This document shows positions 44,308 to 56,422 of a stretch of 64,000 nucleotides of DNA, piece after piece. Source of the DNA: Anthostomella pinea (Eukaryota; Ascomycota; Sordariomycetes; Xylariales; Xylariaceae); the NCBI GenBank assembly GCA_963556695.1, contig CAUWAG010000018.1:4836001-4900000 (forward strand), in the 5' to 3' direction. The notes below the pieces were generated by a model, which saw only the letters and a program-made list of their open reading frames with translations, was not told the origin of the DNA and ran no database searches. Each line of letters begins with the position of its first letter. The first letter of the stretch is position 1. The position numbers and the translations under genes were made by a program.

Positions 44308-45444
44308 GGGAGAGCTGGGCCTGCGTTGGTGGGATAGGCGATGTGCTGAGAACGGGAGTGGGAGGTGGTATGCGTCTTGTGCTGGGGAGGTTGGACCTTG
44401 TACGATGGTGTATCAATACGTGTTCGGATACGATGTTCCCTTCAGCAGTACATACGAGACAGCATGGTGCAATGCATACACATATCCGGCGAGACCGGTC
44501 ACGACCTTTGCCGCACACCTACTCGCCTTCAGTCGTATCAAGTGAAAGTTAGCACCAACCCTCGGTCACAGAACAGCAGCCGCTCTTTGCAACCACCACC
44601 CTTAAGTCTCCATCCAGCATGTCTCTATCCGTTCTTGGAAATTGATGCTATTCACCCTAATGGAATAAGCACTCTGGAATAAGCATCCATGATGGCTTGC
44701 CAAATCCAAGCTGTTCATTCCATGGTGCTTATCCCATTCATACCTTATTAAACATACTTCTCGCCTGCTGAACATAGTGGTGTACGGAGACTTTCGAGGG
44801 TTCGGTGTACCAATGGTATTTGTTGACCGCAAGCACCGCAATTATTAGTTGGGCCGGTCTAGAATGAAACGGCCACCATCAGACATACTTACACATTGTA
44901 GGGAAAAGCTGAAGAGCGCTACGATAGTCAAAGCACATTCAAGCCAGATCAATCAGGCCCGAGACCAGACGTTCATATCTTTGGTCAAGCCAGTGCTGGC
45001 TGAGAACCCTGGTTCACCCTGCACATCCTAGCAGATGAGATGTCAAGTGCTCTCTAATCAGAACATGAGGCAAAGGAAATATTTACCGCCAAAGGTGCGA
45101 TACAAAGTCCACTTAACGCCAGGAGACCCTCAGCACTTGATAGTCTCCGTGTCCTATCCGCCTGAAAAAAAGCCTTGTATCCGTGGGAAAAGGGGTGCGC
45201 CACATTGTTGCCGCAAAGATCGCCGTATGGTTGCCACAAAGATTGACAGACCTGATCTCGTTACTGCGCTATATGCTTCTGTCCGAGCCCAGTCTCTGAT
45301 TCGAAGCCAAAGTCCATATCTCCCCAAGCTCGCAAAAGATCTTATCCTGTGACTTCGTCGTCCAAAAGATCACTCTGGCTCTTCTTGATTCGATTCAGGT
45401 TGGTCGTGAGCCTCCTCCGGTCTGTGAGTGCCGACGTCCTTCTG
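44308..45444. other. 1.1-kb convergent intergenic region with repeats
   Basis: No convincing gene. Contains the repeat copy B (44672-44800) and an adjacent TGGAATAAGCAC motif at 44661. Confidence 0.5.
44659..44800 (+). repeat. dispersed repeat copy B with TGGAATAAGCA inverted ends
   Basis: AATGGAATAAGCAC (44659) and TCTGGAATAAGCAT (44673) face GTGCTTATCCCATT (44725-44738) in inverse orientation. Downstream, CTGCTGAACATAGTGGTG and TGTACGGAGAC are shared with copies at 62671-62745 and 11827-11950. Confidence 0.6.
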
Positions 45445-46431
45445 CTACAGGGACGAGGCTTCTCTCGGGCGCCGGGACCAGATTCTCATCTTGCTGAAAG
45501 AGTAGATGAAGAGACAGATGGTGAAGAATGCCATTATCGTCAAATAGCCATATCGGCCGATGGTGTGTGTGAAGTTCTTTGGCTTGAGGTTTGGCCTGCA
45601 TAGTTCGATTAGTATCTGTTCCATGAAGATAGTTTTGTAGGTGAAGGTGTTCCCCCGACCGTGGTTCAATCAAAAGTCCTGTGCAAGCGTGCAGAGCCCG
45701 ACTTGGGCGATATGGGCCGCAAGACAAATCTGAAAGGAAAAACTTTGCGCTGGAGGAAATACTCACAGGCTCGAGATCTTGAAGTTGGTGAGGTACTTGA
45801 GATCGGTCTCTCGAACCTTGGGAGCTGCGAACGTGGTGTACTCTTCTAGTACTCTCTTGGTGTCCCATGAGTTGGTCATGCGGATGACACCAACCACACA
45901 TCCCGTGCGATGCTTTCCCTGATTGCAGTGGATAAGCATCGGGTAGTTCTCCTTGTCGGTAACCACTTTGATGATTGACTGCATCAGTTCGACTGGGATC
46001 TTTTCCTTCTTGGTTCCTCCCATGTCGAAGATCTTGTGCGTGATACCGTTGGCATCCATGAACTGCTGGAAGCCATCTGGCATTTCCTTGCTGACCAAGG
46101 TGACAATGGTCTTCAGCTTCAGGCCTTGGATGAAGGAGTAGTGCTCTGCCTCGGGATAACTGCTTCGGTAGAGACCTTGGAGGACAGTGCCGAAATTCAG
46201 AGGCGGTTTGGAAGAAGATGTAATATGTCGTTCTATCTGGCCGTTGCCATCGGCCTTTTGAGCTGCTTCATACTGTGCCTCGACATTGTCCATGGTCTGT
46301 AGATGCATCGCACCCTCGGTAGAGGCCTTATCCCCAGAGTGGCCTTGGCCGTTTTGCGAGAACTTGCCGTCCATGGTGTGTGAGTGCAAGGCGACCGAAA
46401 GAGATGAGATTTGAGTGGTGAAGGACTGCAT
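45445..46431 (-). CDS. SIW14: Siw14-type dual-specificity phosphatase, membrane-anchored
   Basis: Atypical phosphatase family acting on inositol pyrophosphates (yeast Siw14). Catalytic loop HCNQGKHRTG (C-x5-R) is intact and preceded by conserved PPLNFGTVLQGLYRSSYPEAEHY. Proposed model: complement(45445..45595, 45767..46431), 271 aa, with a 171-nt intron (GTGAGT donor, CAGATACTAATCGAACTATGCAG end with a consensus branch site). This adds KNFTHTIGRYGYLTIMAFFTICLFIYSFSKMRIW, shown here as description of a C-terminal membrane helix with basic end. Without splicing the protein would stop after KISSL at 45763. A 37-nt alternative intron is possible but very short. A start at 46374 is also possible. 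Confidence 0.82.
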
Positions 46432-49061
46432 GCGAGCAAGGTGAATGCAGCTTGCCAACCAAGTTACCGGTCTTTGCCGCGTGGTTGTCGCGTCTGGTGA
46501 GCAGCTGCTGGTGAGATGACAGGGAATTTGAAACGAGTAGCGCAGAGAGGAGAGCGTAGCTAGTAGTTATGGCGCGAGGCAGAGGAAGAGACTGAGTGTT
46601 GGAAGGGTGCAGGTGTGTACTGGTAGGCAGCTTGAGAGTATCAGGCGAGTGGTCGACGTCGTGGTGGTTGCGGCGCGGGTGCTTGATCAGAGCAGGTCAA
46701 GCGAGCAGTGCATATTGGCAAGAGTTCTGAATTCCATCTTGTCGGGTGGGCGGGTGGTTGGATTTTTTCGCGGCAGAGGATGCAACGGAGAAAGGAGTGA
46801 GCAGTTATTCTGACGATCAAGAATTGTGGCGTGCTGTCAAGAGGTGAATGGGTGAACCGGAGAAAGATTTTGATGCCAATGTGGTACATGGAGGGCAGCG
46901 CGAGAGTTGAAAGTCCAAGGTGCATGTGGGAGAGCTGGAGCCAAACCGTCCCATGGACCGCCAACCTCTAGTGGTCTTCTTAGTGAGCCTGGGGGCGCGG
47001 ACTATATCCGCACTGTATTCGTAGTGGCGTAGATAGCATTGTGGCGTATGCTGTTCGCTGAGGAAGCCCCTGAGCAGATTGGTAAGCCAGGTGGCTGTTG
47101 ATGGCGCAACCACCAGAACGCACTGTGTGCCCTTCACGTCACACACAATGGCAGCAGTGATGGAACCTTGGAATGTGGTGAGCTCGTTTGAAAGCCCTGC
47201 TTTCTCCTTTACGCGGAAACTCTAAATGTTCGTCATTCTGCTCATTGACCCTGAACCTACATGAACTGCCTCGTGTATGTCACTGTCGCAAGATTAACCT
47301 TCAATATTCATCGGTCCCGCCCGTCTTAGCAAAGAACATTATATTTCTCGAATTGGAAGACGCACACTGGAATAAACATTGAAAATACTGTATCAAACTA
47401 AACCTCCTTATTTCTATATGCTTATTCCAGTATCTCAAAATTTCCATTCCGGCTGGCAATATGGAATCCTACCTAGGCTGAGAGTACCAAGTATGTAAGT
47501 GAGGTCTTGTGGTACCTACTAAGTACCTTGGGTGTTGTGTTGGCGATGGAAAACAGTGGCGCAGAACAAATTTACCTCACATCAAGCCCAGACAGCCAGA
47601 CTCAAACAGTCTCCACTCCGCGCTTGGTTGTGACTTGTAACTTCAAGTTGCCAGTGGTGTTCTTTGCCTTGTCTCGTCACGTCGCAGTGTGGAAGACCTC
47701 CAAGTTCCTGGGGCAGGTTGTGAGAATGACGCACTTCCGCACCAGGCGCCACATTTCGGCGCGGCCACTAACGCGGCTAAGGTGATGAGCTTAACTCCGG
47801 GCAGTTCCATTATTATTGATTCTTCTTCGGTCTTCAAATGCCCTCCACGCGAAGCGCCTTCAATAAGCCACATGAGAACAACATGTGTCACCACAATAGC
47901 CATTGTTGGCTTTGGCTACCACTGTTACCGAACACGAACAAAGCATGTGTCTATGATGCTTATTCCTTATGCCCTCTTATTCTTGCCAGACGCCTGGCCT
48001 GTAGGCATCCCGGCATCTTGTTCATTTGAGAGGTATGTCTCGGGAGGGCTTTGCAAACTTGACCTCGGGCCAACATTCATGAGACGTGGCCCGAGACGTT
48101 TACGAACTGTACCGAAGCACACACCAGATCAAGGTTCGGGGCGTCCCAACTCTAACTGCTTCAGACCGACACCACCACCAAGGCTAAGGGGGGCGTGAAC
48201 CTTCTTGCGTCTTCAGGTTGCTCACCTGCCCAGCGTCTTGAGGACCGAGGTAGATATCACGCATCAGGAAGCCTGATGTGGCCACGTGCGCCGCAGCGGT
48301 GCGCTGTCGGTGCGTCACCGCACCTGTCGAGTCTGTCTAGTTTCCTCCCTCACAACAAGCAGAGCCGCGATGTAACCTTCGCGGCTGACTGCAGCCTTCT
48401 TCTGCCCGCGCTAGAAAGTTCGAAATGCAGGTCCTGCCTCTTCATGCAGAGGGCTCTGTATTCGTACTACCCACACACCACGAGGCCAAATGCGGCATTT
48501 GGCACCAGAAGGACCGCAGGCCCGGGGTCAACCGTCTGAAGTCGCATCTAGATTCCGCCCTCAGCCCTACAGAGGTACTCCGTGCCTTGTATAAGTCGCC
48601 GAACTCGGACGGCGGGTGTTTCCAGGAACGGTCTTTACCATGGCGGACCATCAGCGCCTCTTTGCTGCAAGGCTTGCAAGTGGGTGGTCAGACATCTGCT
48701 CACTGACCGCTAGATCTGGCCACGATACTCTCTTGAACTTCTCAAGCGCTCTGTTGGCGACCTTGACTCAACACTAATGGAACAACACCGATACTGACGT
48801 GTGTCTTCTCAGGCGAGATACGACAGTTCTATTCATGTTCAGACATGTGGTATAGGTAAGAAAGGTGCCTAGTGATACATCCTCGATACATCCTGTTTGT
48901 CCCCAAACAGAACGAAAGCAGAAGAAGCCGCCCTCTATGCCATGACTCCGATAACTATGTTACTCCACACGTGTACTGCAAAGGAAACAACCCGCCATAT
49001 GCACCTGCACCGTCAAGTGACACCAAATCTCATCTCACCCATCTCAGCAGCCCTGCCAAGC
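46432..49061. other. 2.6-kb intergenic region
   Basis: Siw14 promoter, a short inverted-repeat element at 47366-47431 and the 3' side of the oxidase gene. Open frames here (e.g. 47689-48198) lack any family signature. Confidence 0.5.
47366..47431. mobile_element. 66-bp MITE-like element
   Basis: ACTGGAATAAACAT at 47366-47379 and ATGCTTATTCCAGT at 47418-47431 are inverted repeats matching 13 of 14 positions. The same word occurs at 44673, 62378 (GATGTTTATTCCAATGTG) and 47954 (ATGCTTATTCC). No clear target-site duplication. Confidence 0.5.
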
Positions 49062-50421
49062 TCACGCCCATCTTTTCATGTCCGCCCCTTTCCATTGGGT
49101 CACCGTGTCCTTCATCGGTCTTGCCGGTTCCCCCGCAAGAGTCTCCTCCACCATCATCGCAACGTCTTGCGCACAGCCGAAGGACAGACTCCAGCCAGCA
49201 CCACCGTGGCCGTATGAGTGGATGATTCGGCTACCAGTTCTTCGCAGCTCGCGCTCCACTCTCACGTTGTTGCCTCGGAATGGGCGGAGGCCTTGGGCCA
49301 AGGGGTACTCGGGGTCAAATCGAGCGTCTTTCAAGCCTGGCAGGAACTTGTCGCATCGTTCTCGCATCCTGCGGATGATCGGGCTCTCCAACGTGAGATC
49401 CAAGTCCCACTCATGCGGCTCGGTTATGCCGCCTATCAGGAGTATGTTGTCGTTTCTGGGTACGAGAAAGACAATCTCGTTCGATGAGTGAGCTGCATCG
49501 GCGGTGATAGTCAGAGCCGCTTCCACTTTCGGAAAGTCCTTTCCGTCGTTGATGACTCGAATGAGACCGCCCCTGATGGGGTAGACGCTCTCATCACCCG
49601 CGAGAACATGGCCTTGCAGTCCGGTGCAGTTGATGATGACATCGGCACCGAAGCGCGCTCTCAACGAGTCTTCGATATCAACGAGGTCGTCGTGAATCGT
49701 CTCCGTGACCAAGTTGGCGCCCTTGCTCTCGACAAGTTCTGTCAGCCAGTGCATGGCCTTGTCGGTGTCGATGACAGGTGCCATCAGCTCATAGGCATCG
49801 ACAGCACCATAGGACGGGTCGATGCCCCTCTCGTCGATGATGTCAGCACCACGATAGAAGCCCCTGACACCGCTGGCCATGATCTCTGTCATCTTGGAGT
49901 GTTGGGCTTTGTCACTGTCCACATCATCGAGGAAGAAGAAGTCTGATGGCATCATGCGCACACCCGACTCCTTGCTCAGCGATGGCAGTGCGGCGATGCC
50001 GTCCCATATGTGGTAAGCCGTCATGCACCATCTTTTCGAATGAGCAAGGGAGATGGCGTCCGTGTGCTGCCCGCATACCGCTGGTGGGAACTCCCAGAGT
50101 GCACCAGCAATCTGGGACGTCAAGCGAACCTCGTCGCTGACCCACGCACTGCTGACTACGGTGACGTGGTAACCGCGATCCAAGAGGACCCAAGCCCTAT
50201 AGCAGCAGCTGTCAGTCTGAGTTCTCCATGGACTCTGCGATGGCGACTGGTCCTCCAGAACCAAGTGTGTTTGGGAGGGGGTTTAGGTCGTAGGCGGTAT
50301 CGACTTACGATATGAGACCGGTGACGCCGCCTCCCACGATCAAGACATGAGGAGACCTGCTAGATGGTTGCTGGAGTGGCTGGCCAAGTGGCGTGATGTC
50401 TCTCCATAGTGTAAGTGGCAT
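49062..50421 (-). CDS. D-amino-acid-oxidase-type FAD oxidoreductase
   Basis: Oxidises D-amino acids to imino acids with FAD and O2, making H2O2. Exons complement(49062..50196, 50309..50421), 415 aa; the 112-nt intron has GTAAGT and CTATAG. FAD-binding VLIVGGGVTGLISA spans the intron, then WVLLDRGYHVTVVSS closes the Rossmann fold. Later motifs: GADVIINCTGLQG, GGLIRV, and IHSYGHGGAGWSLSFGCA, the DAO family signature with its HxYGHGGAGW core. The C-terminus ends KRWA, so there is no peroxisomal SKL signal, unlike many fungal DAOs. An in-frame start codon upstream (50508) would add 29 residues. Substrate could be a D-amino acid or D-aspartate. Confidence 0.9.
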
Positions 50422-53400
50422 CTTTCTTGTATCGAGGTTTCTTTCTGTTGCTGGGGTAGATCGTATGATAGGTTTTGGTGAGTCAGAAGAAGACAGTTCT
50501 TTTCTCAAGAGTTGGATGGTTGATGTGATTACACCAAAGGAGGTCTTCTCTGGTTCTTATATCATCGAAGTTGCCCCTACAGGATGCCCTCCTCCGCCTC
50601 GACTGTCGCTTCCAAGAATAGCAGCAGACCAGCAGTCCTTCTGATGACGAAGCTTTCAGGACATGGGATATCTCACCCGCAGGCGAGGAAGGAGTTGATG
50701 ATGTCTTCCTGTGGCCTCGGTCAACCCTTGAGGCGGAGTCGAAAGGTGGACTGATCTCCATGCGGTAAGCACCGCCGAACCACAACTGCACTTGCTTACC
50801 GGAGACTGATCTCGGTTCTAAAACAGGAGTGCAGTAATGCACCATGGTGACTCTCGACGTCAGAGACGCTCATTCGGAAAGAAGTGAGGGGCAGCATACT
50901 ACCACTTTGGGCTACGTGGGAAGCCACGAGCTACCACGTGTGCTGCCCTTTGCTGACGAGGCATTCCTCTTCAGGAAGTTGCTCCAGTCCTCGAATCGGT
51001 CTGCCTAGGGATGTTACACACACGATACCCTGGTACTGACGGCGGTGCTGACGAAACGCCTATTCCATCCCGCCAGTCCGTTCGACTGGGTGTGTGTACC
51101 CCGGAGCATGGCGGTGACGGGTTCTTGACGATTTGCCCTTTGAGGGCACGTGAGGTGACCCATAGGCACCGACGTAGCATCGAGAGGCTCTATGCACTCC
51201 GCCATCCCAAACAGCCTATCACGACCTCTCCTGTTCGGTCACTCGGTACATGTGACTGATCTTACGACGCCCTATTTACGACATCCGTTCCAGCGGACGC
51301 AAACTCAGCCTCATCTGTTCTCCGTGGTGAGAAGTGCCACCTTAAGGTGTATATGCCATGACATCAACTTATATCTCTTCGGGTTATCAACAACTGTTCC
51401 GGGTCCTGATATCCACACTGTTCCAGCCTATAGTTCGTCCAGAGCTTCCTAGTCACCGATGACGAGGTTCTACATGGACGTCCCTGTGCTTCAGAGCGGG
51501 TTCACCCCAGCATGCATTACTTGCTCGTATATGCTCGGTGTGAGACAAAATCACAGCATGCTTCGATGTCTCCCGAAAGCACTGGCAGGATCTCGCTGCA
51601 TCTCGCCTGACAAATATGAGCCAATCGAAGCTGGTTTAGTCTCTGTTAACGTCGGTGGGAGGCCCGAGAGAGGCGGAGCCGCAGCCATCGCAAAGGTCTG
51701 ACTTCACTCCCGAAAACCGCAAGCAAAATGTATTAATGTGTTCCTTCGACCAGGTGCCGGCCCTCTGCTGATTGTCGGGCCCTTGCTTACGACACTCACG
51801 CACGGAACTCGGTGCTCCTGCCGGCTTATGAACCTGTGCTTACTTGGCCATGGATATCACCCCATACTATATCTGGAACATGTCGGCGGCGCCGAGATCT
51901 GGTCAGATCTGCTTGGGAGTCACCTACTGACCTGACAGGGTTCCGCGCTGATCAAGTTGATGAGATACAGGCGTATTTTGAACCACCCACCTTGTCATCT
52001 GCCAACCGGGGAAGTCTCCCGCGCTCCCCCACGATCTGCTTCAATGAGTTGAAAGAGCGGTATCCCTAACACCGCCATGTTGAACCCTTGCTGTCATACG
52101 AGGCACTCTTCCCGCATTGCATGGGTCTTTCTTATTTGTCCAGGTAGTGATCGTTGTCAATAGTCTGCTGTTTTTCTCGCTATGTCTGAGTCAGAACTTA
52201 TTTCCATCCACGGAGCTGGGTCTAGAAGGCTGACGATGCTCCCGCTGACGCCAGGAACGCTGCCAGCGTCCATACTTAGGACCTTGGTCAGAGGACCATC
52301 ATCCGGGGGGGGCCTGAATACAACCACTCTCTCTTCTCTAAATGGTCTGGTCCGGTGGCAAATATCCAAACTCAATACCATGCTAATCGGGCGATGTCCC
52401 CGCGAGGTCATGAGCGTGCCAAGGGCTTGGCCTTTCAGGCTATTCGACGAGCTTCTTACCAGAAAGAGCCTCAAAACGGTCATGGCACATATTCTCCACA
52501 AAGGTCCTAAGGGGGTGTGTGGATCTTTCCCCGTTTCAAGCCGATCAGGTGCCTTCGCGGAGTGGCGGAAGAGCCTCATCCTCAGGTAGGACAGCCGTGT
52601 AACACGCCAATCCCCTTCCCTCAATATAAAGGGTATATTGATTCTTCTCCACACCGATCGTATTCTACATGGTGTGTGTGGGCGTGTGTGACGGCGTCGG
52701 AACAAGAACCGAGTCGATCCTCATTTGAGTAGACTTACCTGAATAGAATCGACTCCCGTCTTGAATGTCGTTCGAATGTGTTACCGGAAGTCGTATCATC
52801 TTTCTTGAAGCCGCATTATGTGACCTTCTTCATCTGTACCCTCCGTACCTGTCACATTCCAAGTCCCTACTGCGAACCCCGATTTGGCACCTTGACCCCA
52901 GATCAACCCCATATTCGGGGTGCTTGCAGAATTCCATCAAATGACCATCCGCACCCGAAGAAGCCTGCAGCTCAGCCCTCAATCTCGTTTCCGTTCCTGC
53001 GTATCCCGCCAGTCCGCGCACCTGCTCAAGCCTTTCTATGCAGCATGGTACACGTCTCGTACACGTCCTAGATCCTTCTCGTATATGCATACCAGTATTC
53101 CCAGCCAGCAGCCGCCAACATGGAAGTCGTCTCTGTCGTACCCGGCTATCAGTGGCATTACCACCAGCCCTCCACCAATGAATCGACGCCCAATCGCCCG
53201 GGATTTGGGGGCCATACGTACTGTGAGGGGCTGACCAACACAGAGAGAGAGAGAGCTGCAAGAGCTTTTTGTCCCCATCGGCCCGTCTGTCCAGATCCCC
53301 AGCAATGGACTCGTACGAGGGCTTTCCAGCTAGCTGGAGAACATGGGGGCCACGAGGCTAGCGGAATGAGCATGGACCTTTCTTGCAGACTCGTAGGGCT

Positions 53401-54095
53401 GGATGCATATGTGGGCGTTCTGCGGCGCTGCGGCGACGACCACATGGATCCCCTACTAAGGTACAGTAAGCTACACCGTCCGCGGGGTCCAGCTTCACTC
53501 AGTAGGTGAGTTCCCTTACTCAGCGGCGGGCGGACCCAGCAGCTTGTCACCTCGCTTGTAGCTTGGTCAGATCTGCCGTGGGGTCTGTGTACTATATATA
53601 ACATTTTCTGATTATGTTATGCTACATCGCACCGTTTTGAGACGGGTCAGCGGTGAAGACTGATGAACCCCGCAACGTGGCTTTCATGTGGAAAGGGCTC
53701 GCCCTTCTTTCTACATAAATGTAATGCTGTCGACGAGGGGCTTTACGTCACAGAGTTGGACTGAACCGGTAGGTAGGTTCCTGGTGTAAGGTCCTATGAC
53801 TCCTCGCTGTCTGAGTCACATTCAAGCGTGAGGTCACGACACGTCCCACATCACTACATCGAACACCACGGTACCGGCCAGGCATTGCTGTATTGTTTCG
53901 ATGACCACTACATCCTTTCGGCTCACCACCTGAGTCAATCGATTTCGACTTGTCTAGTACCCTAGCTCTGGCTGGTCATTCCCTTCAAAGACTGGTCACC
54001 GCAGTGAAGCGGAGTCTATCAAAGTCGGCGAATGTGTCTACGACAAGATTAACGACCAGAAGAGAAGTGCAGACTGAGGCCACTCGCATGGGGCC
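50422..54095. other. 3.7-kb region without recognised genes
   Basis: Frames at 52157-52705, 52182-52589 and 53120-53604 run antiparallel over the same bases and carry no known motif. A GA dinucleotide tract lies near 53242. No tRNA-like structure was recognised. Confidence 0.5.
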
Positions 54096-55465
54096 TCAGA
54101 CCACTGGTCCAATGCCAAACCAGTCCGGGGCGCGATCAAGCACCCATATCTCATTCCCGATCATCTTCGACGTGTACCTTTCACAGCTCGCCCCAATAGC
54201 AAATACGGTCCAACAAAAGCCGACCAACCGCCAGAAGAGCGAGTCCTTCAGTCCGAGTCGCTTGCCGAAGTCAATGACATGATCTTCAACCATGATGATT
54301 ACCGCTTGACCAATGAAAAAGCCAAAGGCAGCGTCGTCCTCGAACGAGCGATGGACAAGCATCGACGCGCCTCCATGAACCAGCGCTGAGATGCCGAACC
54401 CGATGAAGAGCTGCAGGTACTTGGAAGCAAAGGAGCCTCTTGGAAGGCGCAGGACGTCGCGGGCTACGTATATTCCCGGTGCCGAACAAACGCGCCGGCA
54501 ATTCTGGTGCCATACCACTCTATCGCCCGAATCAGCTCCTACTCAAGTCACTTATAGTGCCAGATCGGAAAACTTACGACCACGCATTCCTCACGCTGAC
54601 CAATCGCTTCAAGTCTCCAAAGGCGCTGGGGCAGTCCCTCGGGTTTGCGAGACCGGTAGCCACGCTGATGATTCCGTACCCTGTGCTCCAGAGCTCGAGA
54701 GCGGCGTACGCGAGAACAATATGGAGCCACGCATACGAGAACCTGGACCAGAAGCTCGCGTCGGCGTTGCTGACCGCGGGTCTCAGGTGCGCAATGTCCC
54801 TCCAGGTGCCGTGCGGGGAGGCTGCGGCATATGCGTATATGAAGTCCTTGAGGAAGTAGAAGAACACGGCTCGTAGGGTTTTGCGAGCGATGAAGCGGCT
54901 TCAGGCGGCTGTATTAGATCGTGGTTGTGGGTGATTGTCGTGGTATTAATCAGACTTACATTCGTGAGTACCCGGCATCGACTTCCTTGGGCACATTCTT
55001 GACCTCGCAAGACCAGCCCACGTACCGCGCCGTCGTCGATAATCTCAGACCCCACCACACCCTACCCCAGAACGTCTGTGGCACTGACGCAGCGTTCTTG
55101 CCCTTTCCCTGCTCTTTCACTCCTCCCTTCACACCTCCAACCCCCTTCCCCTTCGCCTTGGAACCCGACCCACCGTACTGAATCTTACGCCATGCCTCCT
55201 TATCCGGACTCTTGAGTAGCACCCAATCGACATAAATGAACGTGCAACTACACACCACGCAATTCAGCGCGTAGTGGTCTCCCCACGGGCCGCGCCATTG
55301 CCGATACAAAGACTGGGCGATGAGAAGGATGTGGACAGGGAGACTGACAGCTACCCTGAGGCCCTGGTGTTGCGGGCCGATGGCGAGAGCGAAGATATTG
55401 TTCAGGTAGAGGAGCGGGATTTGCAGATCAATGAATATCGAGGGGAGTTCGAGGGAGGGCGGCAT
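54096..55465 (-). CDS. wax-synthase-like membrane-bound O-acyltransferase
   Basis: Polytopic MBOAT-superfamily enzyme transferring an acyl or acetyl group to an alcohol; fungal members often act in terpenoid clusters. Exons complement(54096..54519, 54578..54898, 54960..55465), 416 aa in frame; introns 58 and 61 nt. The N-terminus has several helices (IPLLYLNNIFALAIG), then RLSTTARYVGW. The junction of exons 2 and 3 rebuilds SVRNAWSVVWHQN, the wax synthase S-x-R-x-x-W-x3-W-H-Q motif. The putative catalytic His is in GFGISALVHGG in the last exon, as expected. A charged loop with KAKGKGVGGVKGG is low complexity. No neighbouring terpene or polyketide genes are visible, so the substrate is unknown. 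Confidence 0.87.
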
Positions 55466-56422
55466 GTTGACGAGATAGAAGGGCGCAGATGGATGCTAAC
55501 TGACGCTCAGTGAATGAGTGGAAGGAAAGAAAAGGAAAGAAAAGAAAAGAGAGAATGAGTAATAGAAGAGGATGAGTGTGAGTCAGGTCTAGGAGGATAC
55601 GATTCGTATTCGTACCTACCTACTCAGGATCGCATCGTGAAAGAGTATGAGTGGGAGTCGGGGTTTAGCAAAATACGATTCGTATTCGTACTTGGTACCC
55701 GCCCAGACTAATAATATTTGAACGTGGCTAACCTCCGGTTAGCCCAGGTCTTATATTCGCAAAATTCTTAATCGATTCGCGAATTCTGACAGAGGTATGG
55801 ACAGTTGTGCTGGCATAAGGATCTGTTTGGAAATGAGCTGTAACATGGTTGTGGATCCCAGTTCAGGGGCTAACTGGAAAACACACCTGCAGGCAGCTGC
55901 CAGTGCAGCCAGGTACCCCCCGGCACGTGCTGTGATCTAGCCCGAGTTGAGAGGGGGATCTTCTTGGCATTCTCTCGGGGACCTTCTAAGGTTAGTTATG
56001 TACCTAGTGACTTCAACGTCCTAGGATGGGCTTCATTGAATTGAGGACAGTTCAGGAGGGAGGAGGCACATGCAACCAATACAATTACACTTTACATAAT
56101 CAGACTTCAGTCGGTTGAGGCTGAGTCCATTGAGGCCTCATTTGTTGCGTCACCGGGCCACCTGCCAAGCATTCCCGTCCAGAGCTCATTGCCCCTCCTC
56201 TTCCAATCAGATTACCCCGCCATCAGCCCTCAGCCATCATCACGGTCAGCCATTTGTGTATTTGACCAGCCAACATCATCACCTACAATCACCCCTACCC
56301 GCAGCAATATCTGCATCACATCACCGTGGAAAACTAGCTTGAGGGGCTATCCGACGACGACTCTCTGCTTCGCAATAACCCACAGTCATTTCCACCGCGC
56401 GCTCGTCGCTGACAGCTTCGGC
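55466..56422. other. 957-bp divergent intergenic region
   Basis: Promoters of the wax-synthase-like (minus) and HET-C (plus) genes, holding the direct repeat at 55573-55693. Confidence 0.55.
55573..55693. repeat. duplicated 45-bp promoter element
   Basis: ATACGATTCGTATTCGTAC occurs at 55597-55615 and again at 55673-55691, 76 bp apart. The preceding bases (TGAGTGTGAGTC / TGAGTGGGAGTC) also match, so about 45 bp are duplicated, 110-230 bp upstream of the wax-synthase-like gene. Confidence 0.75.

Noticed and set aside
45730..45766. 37-nt intron in the Siw14 gene
   Set aside because: Shorter than other introns here, and a longer intron with a consensus branch site gives a family-like C-terminus.
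52157..52705. Opposing long frames around 52.2-52.7 kb
   Set aside because: Both strands are open over the same bases with no family motif; coding cannot be supported.
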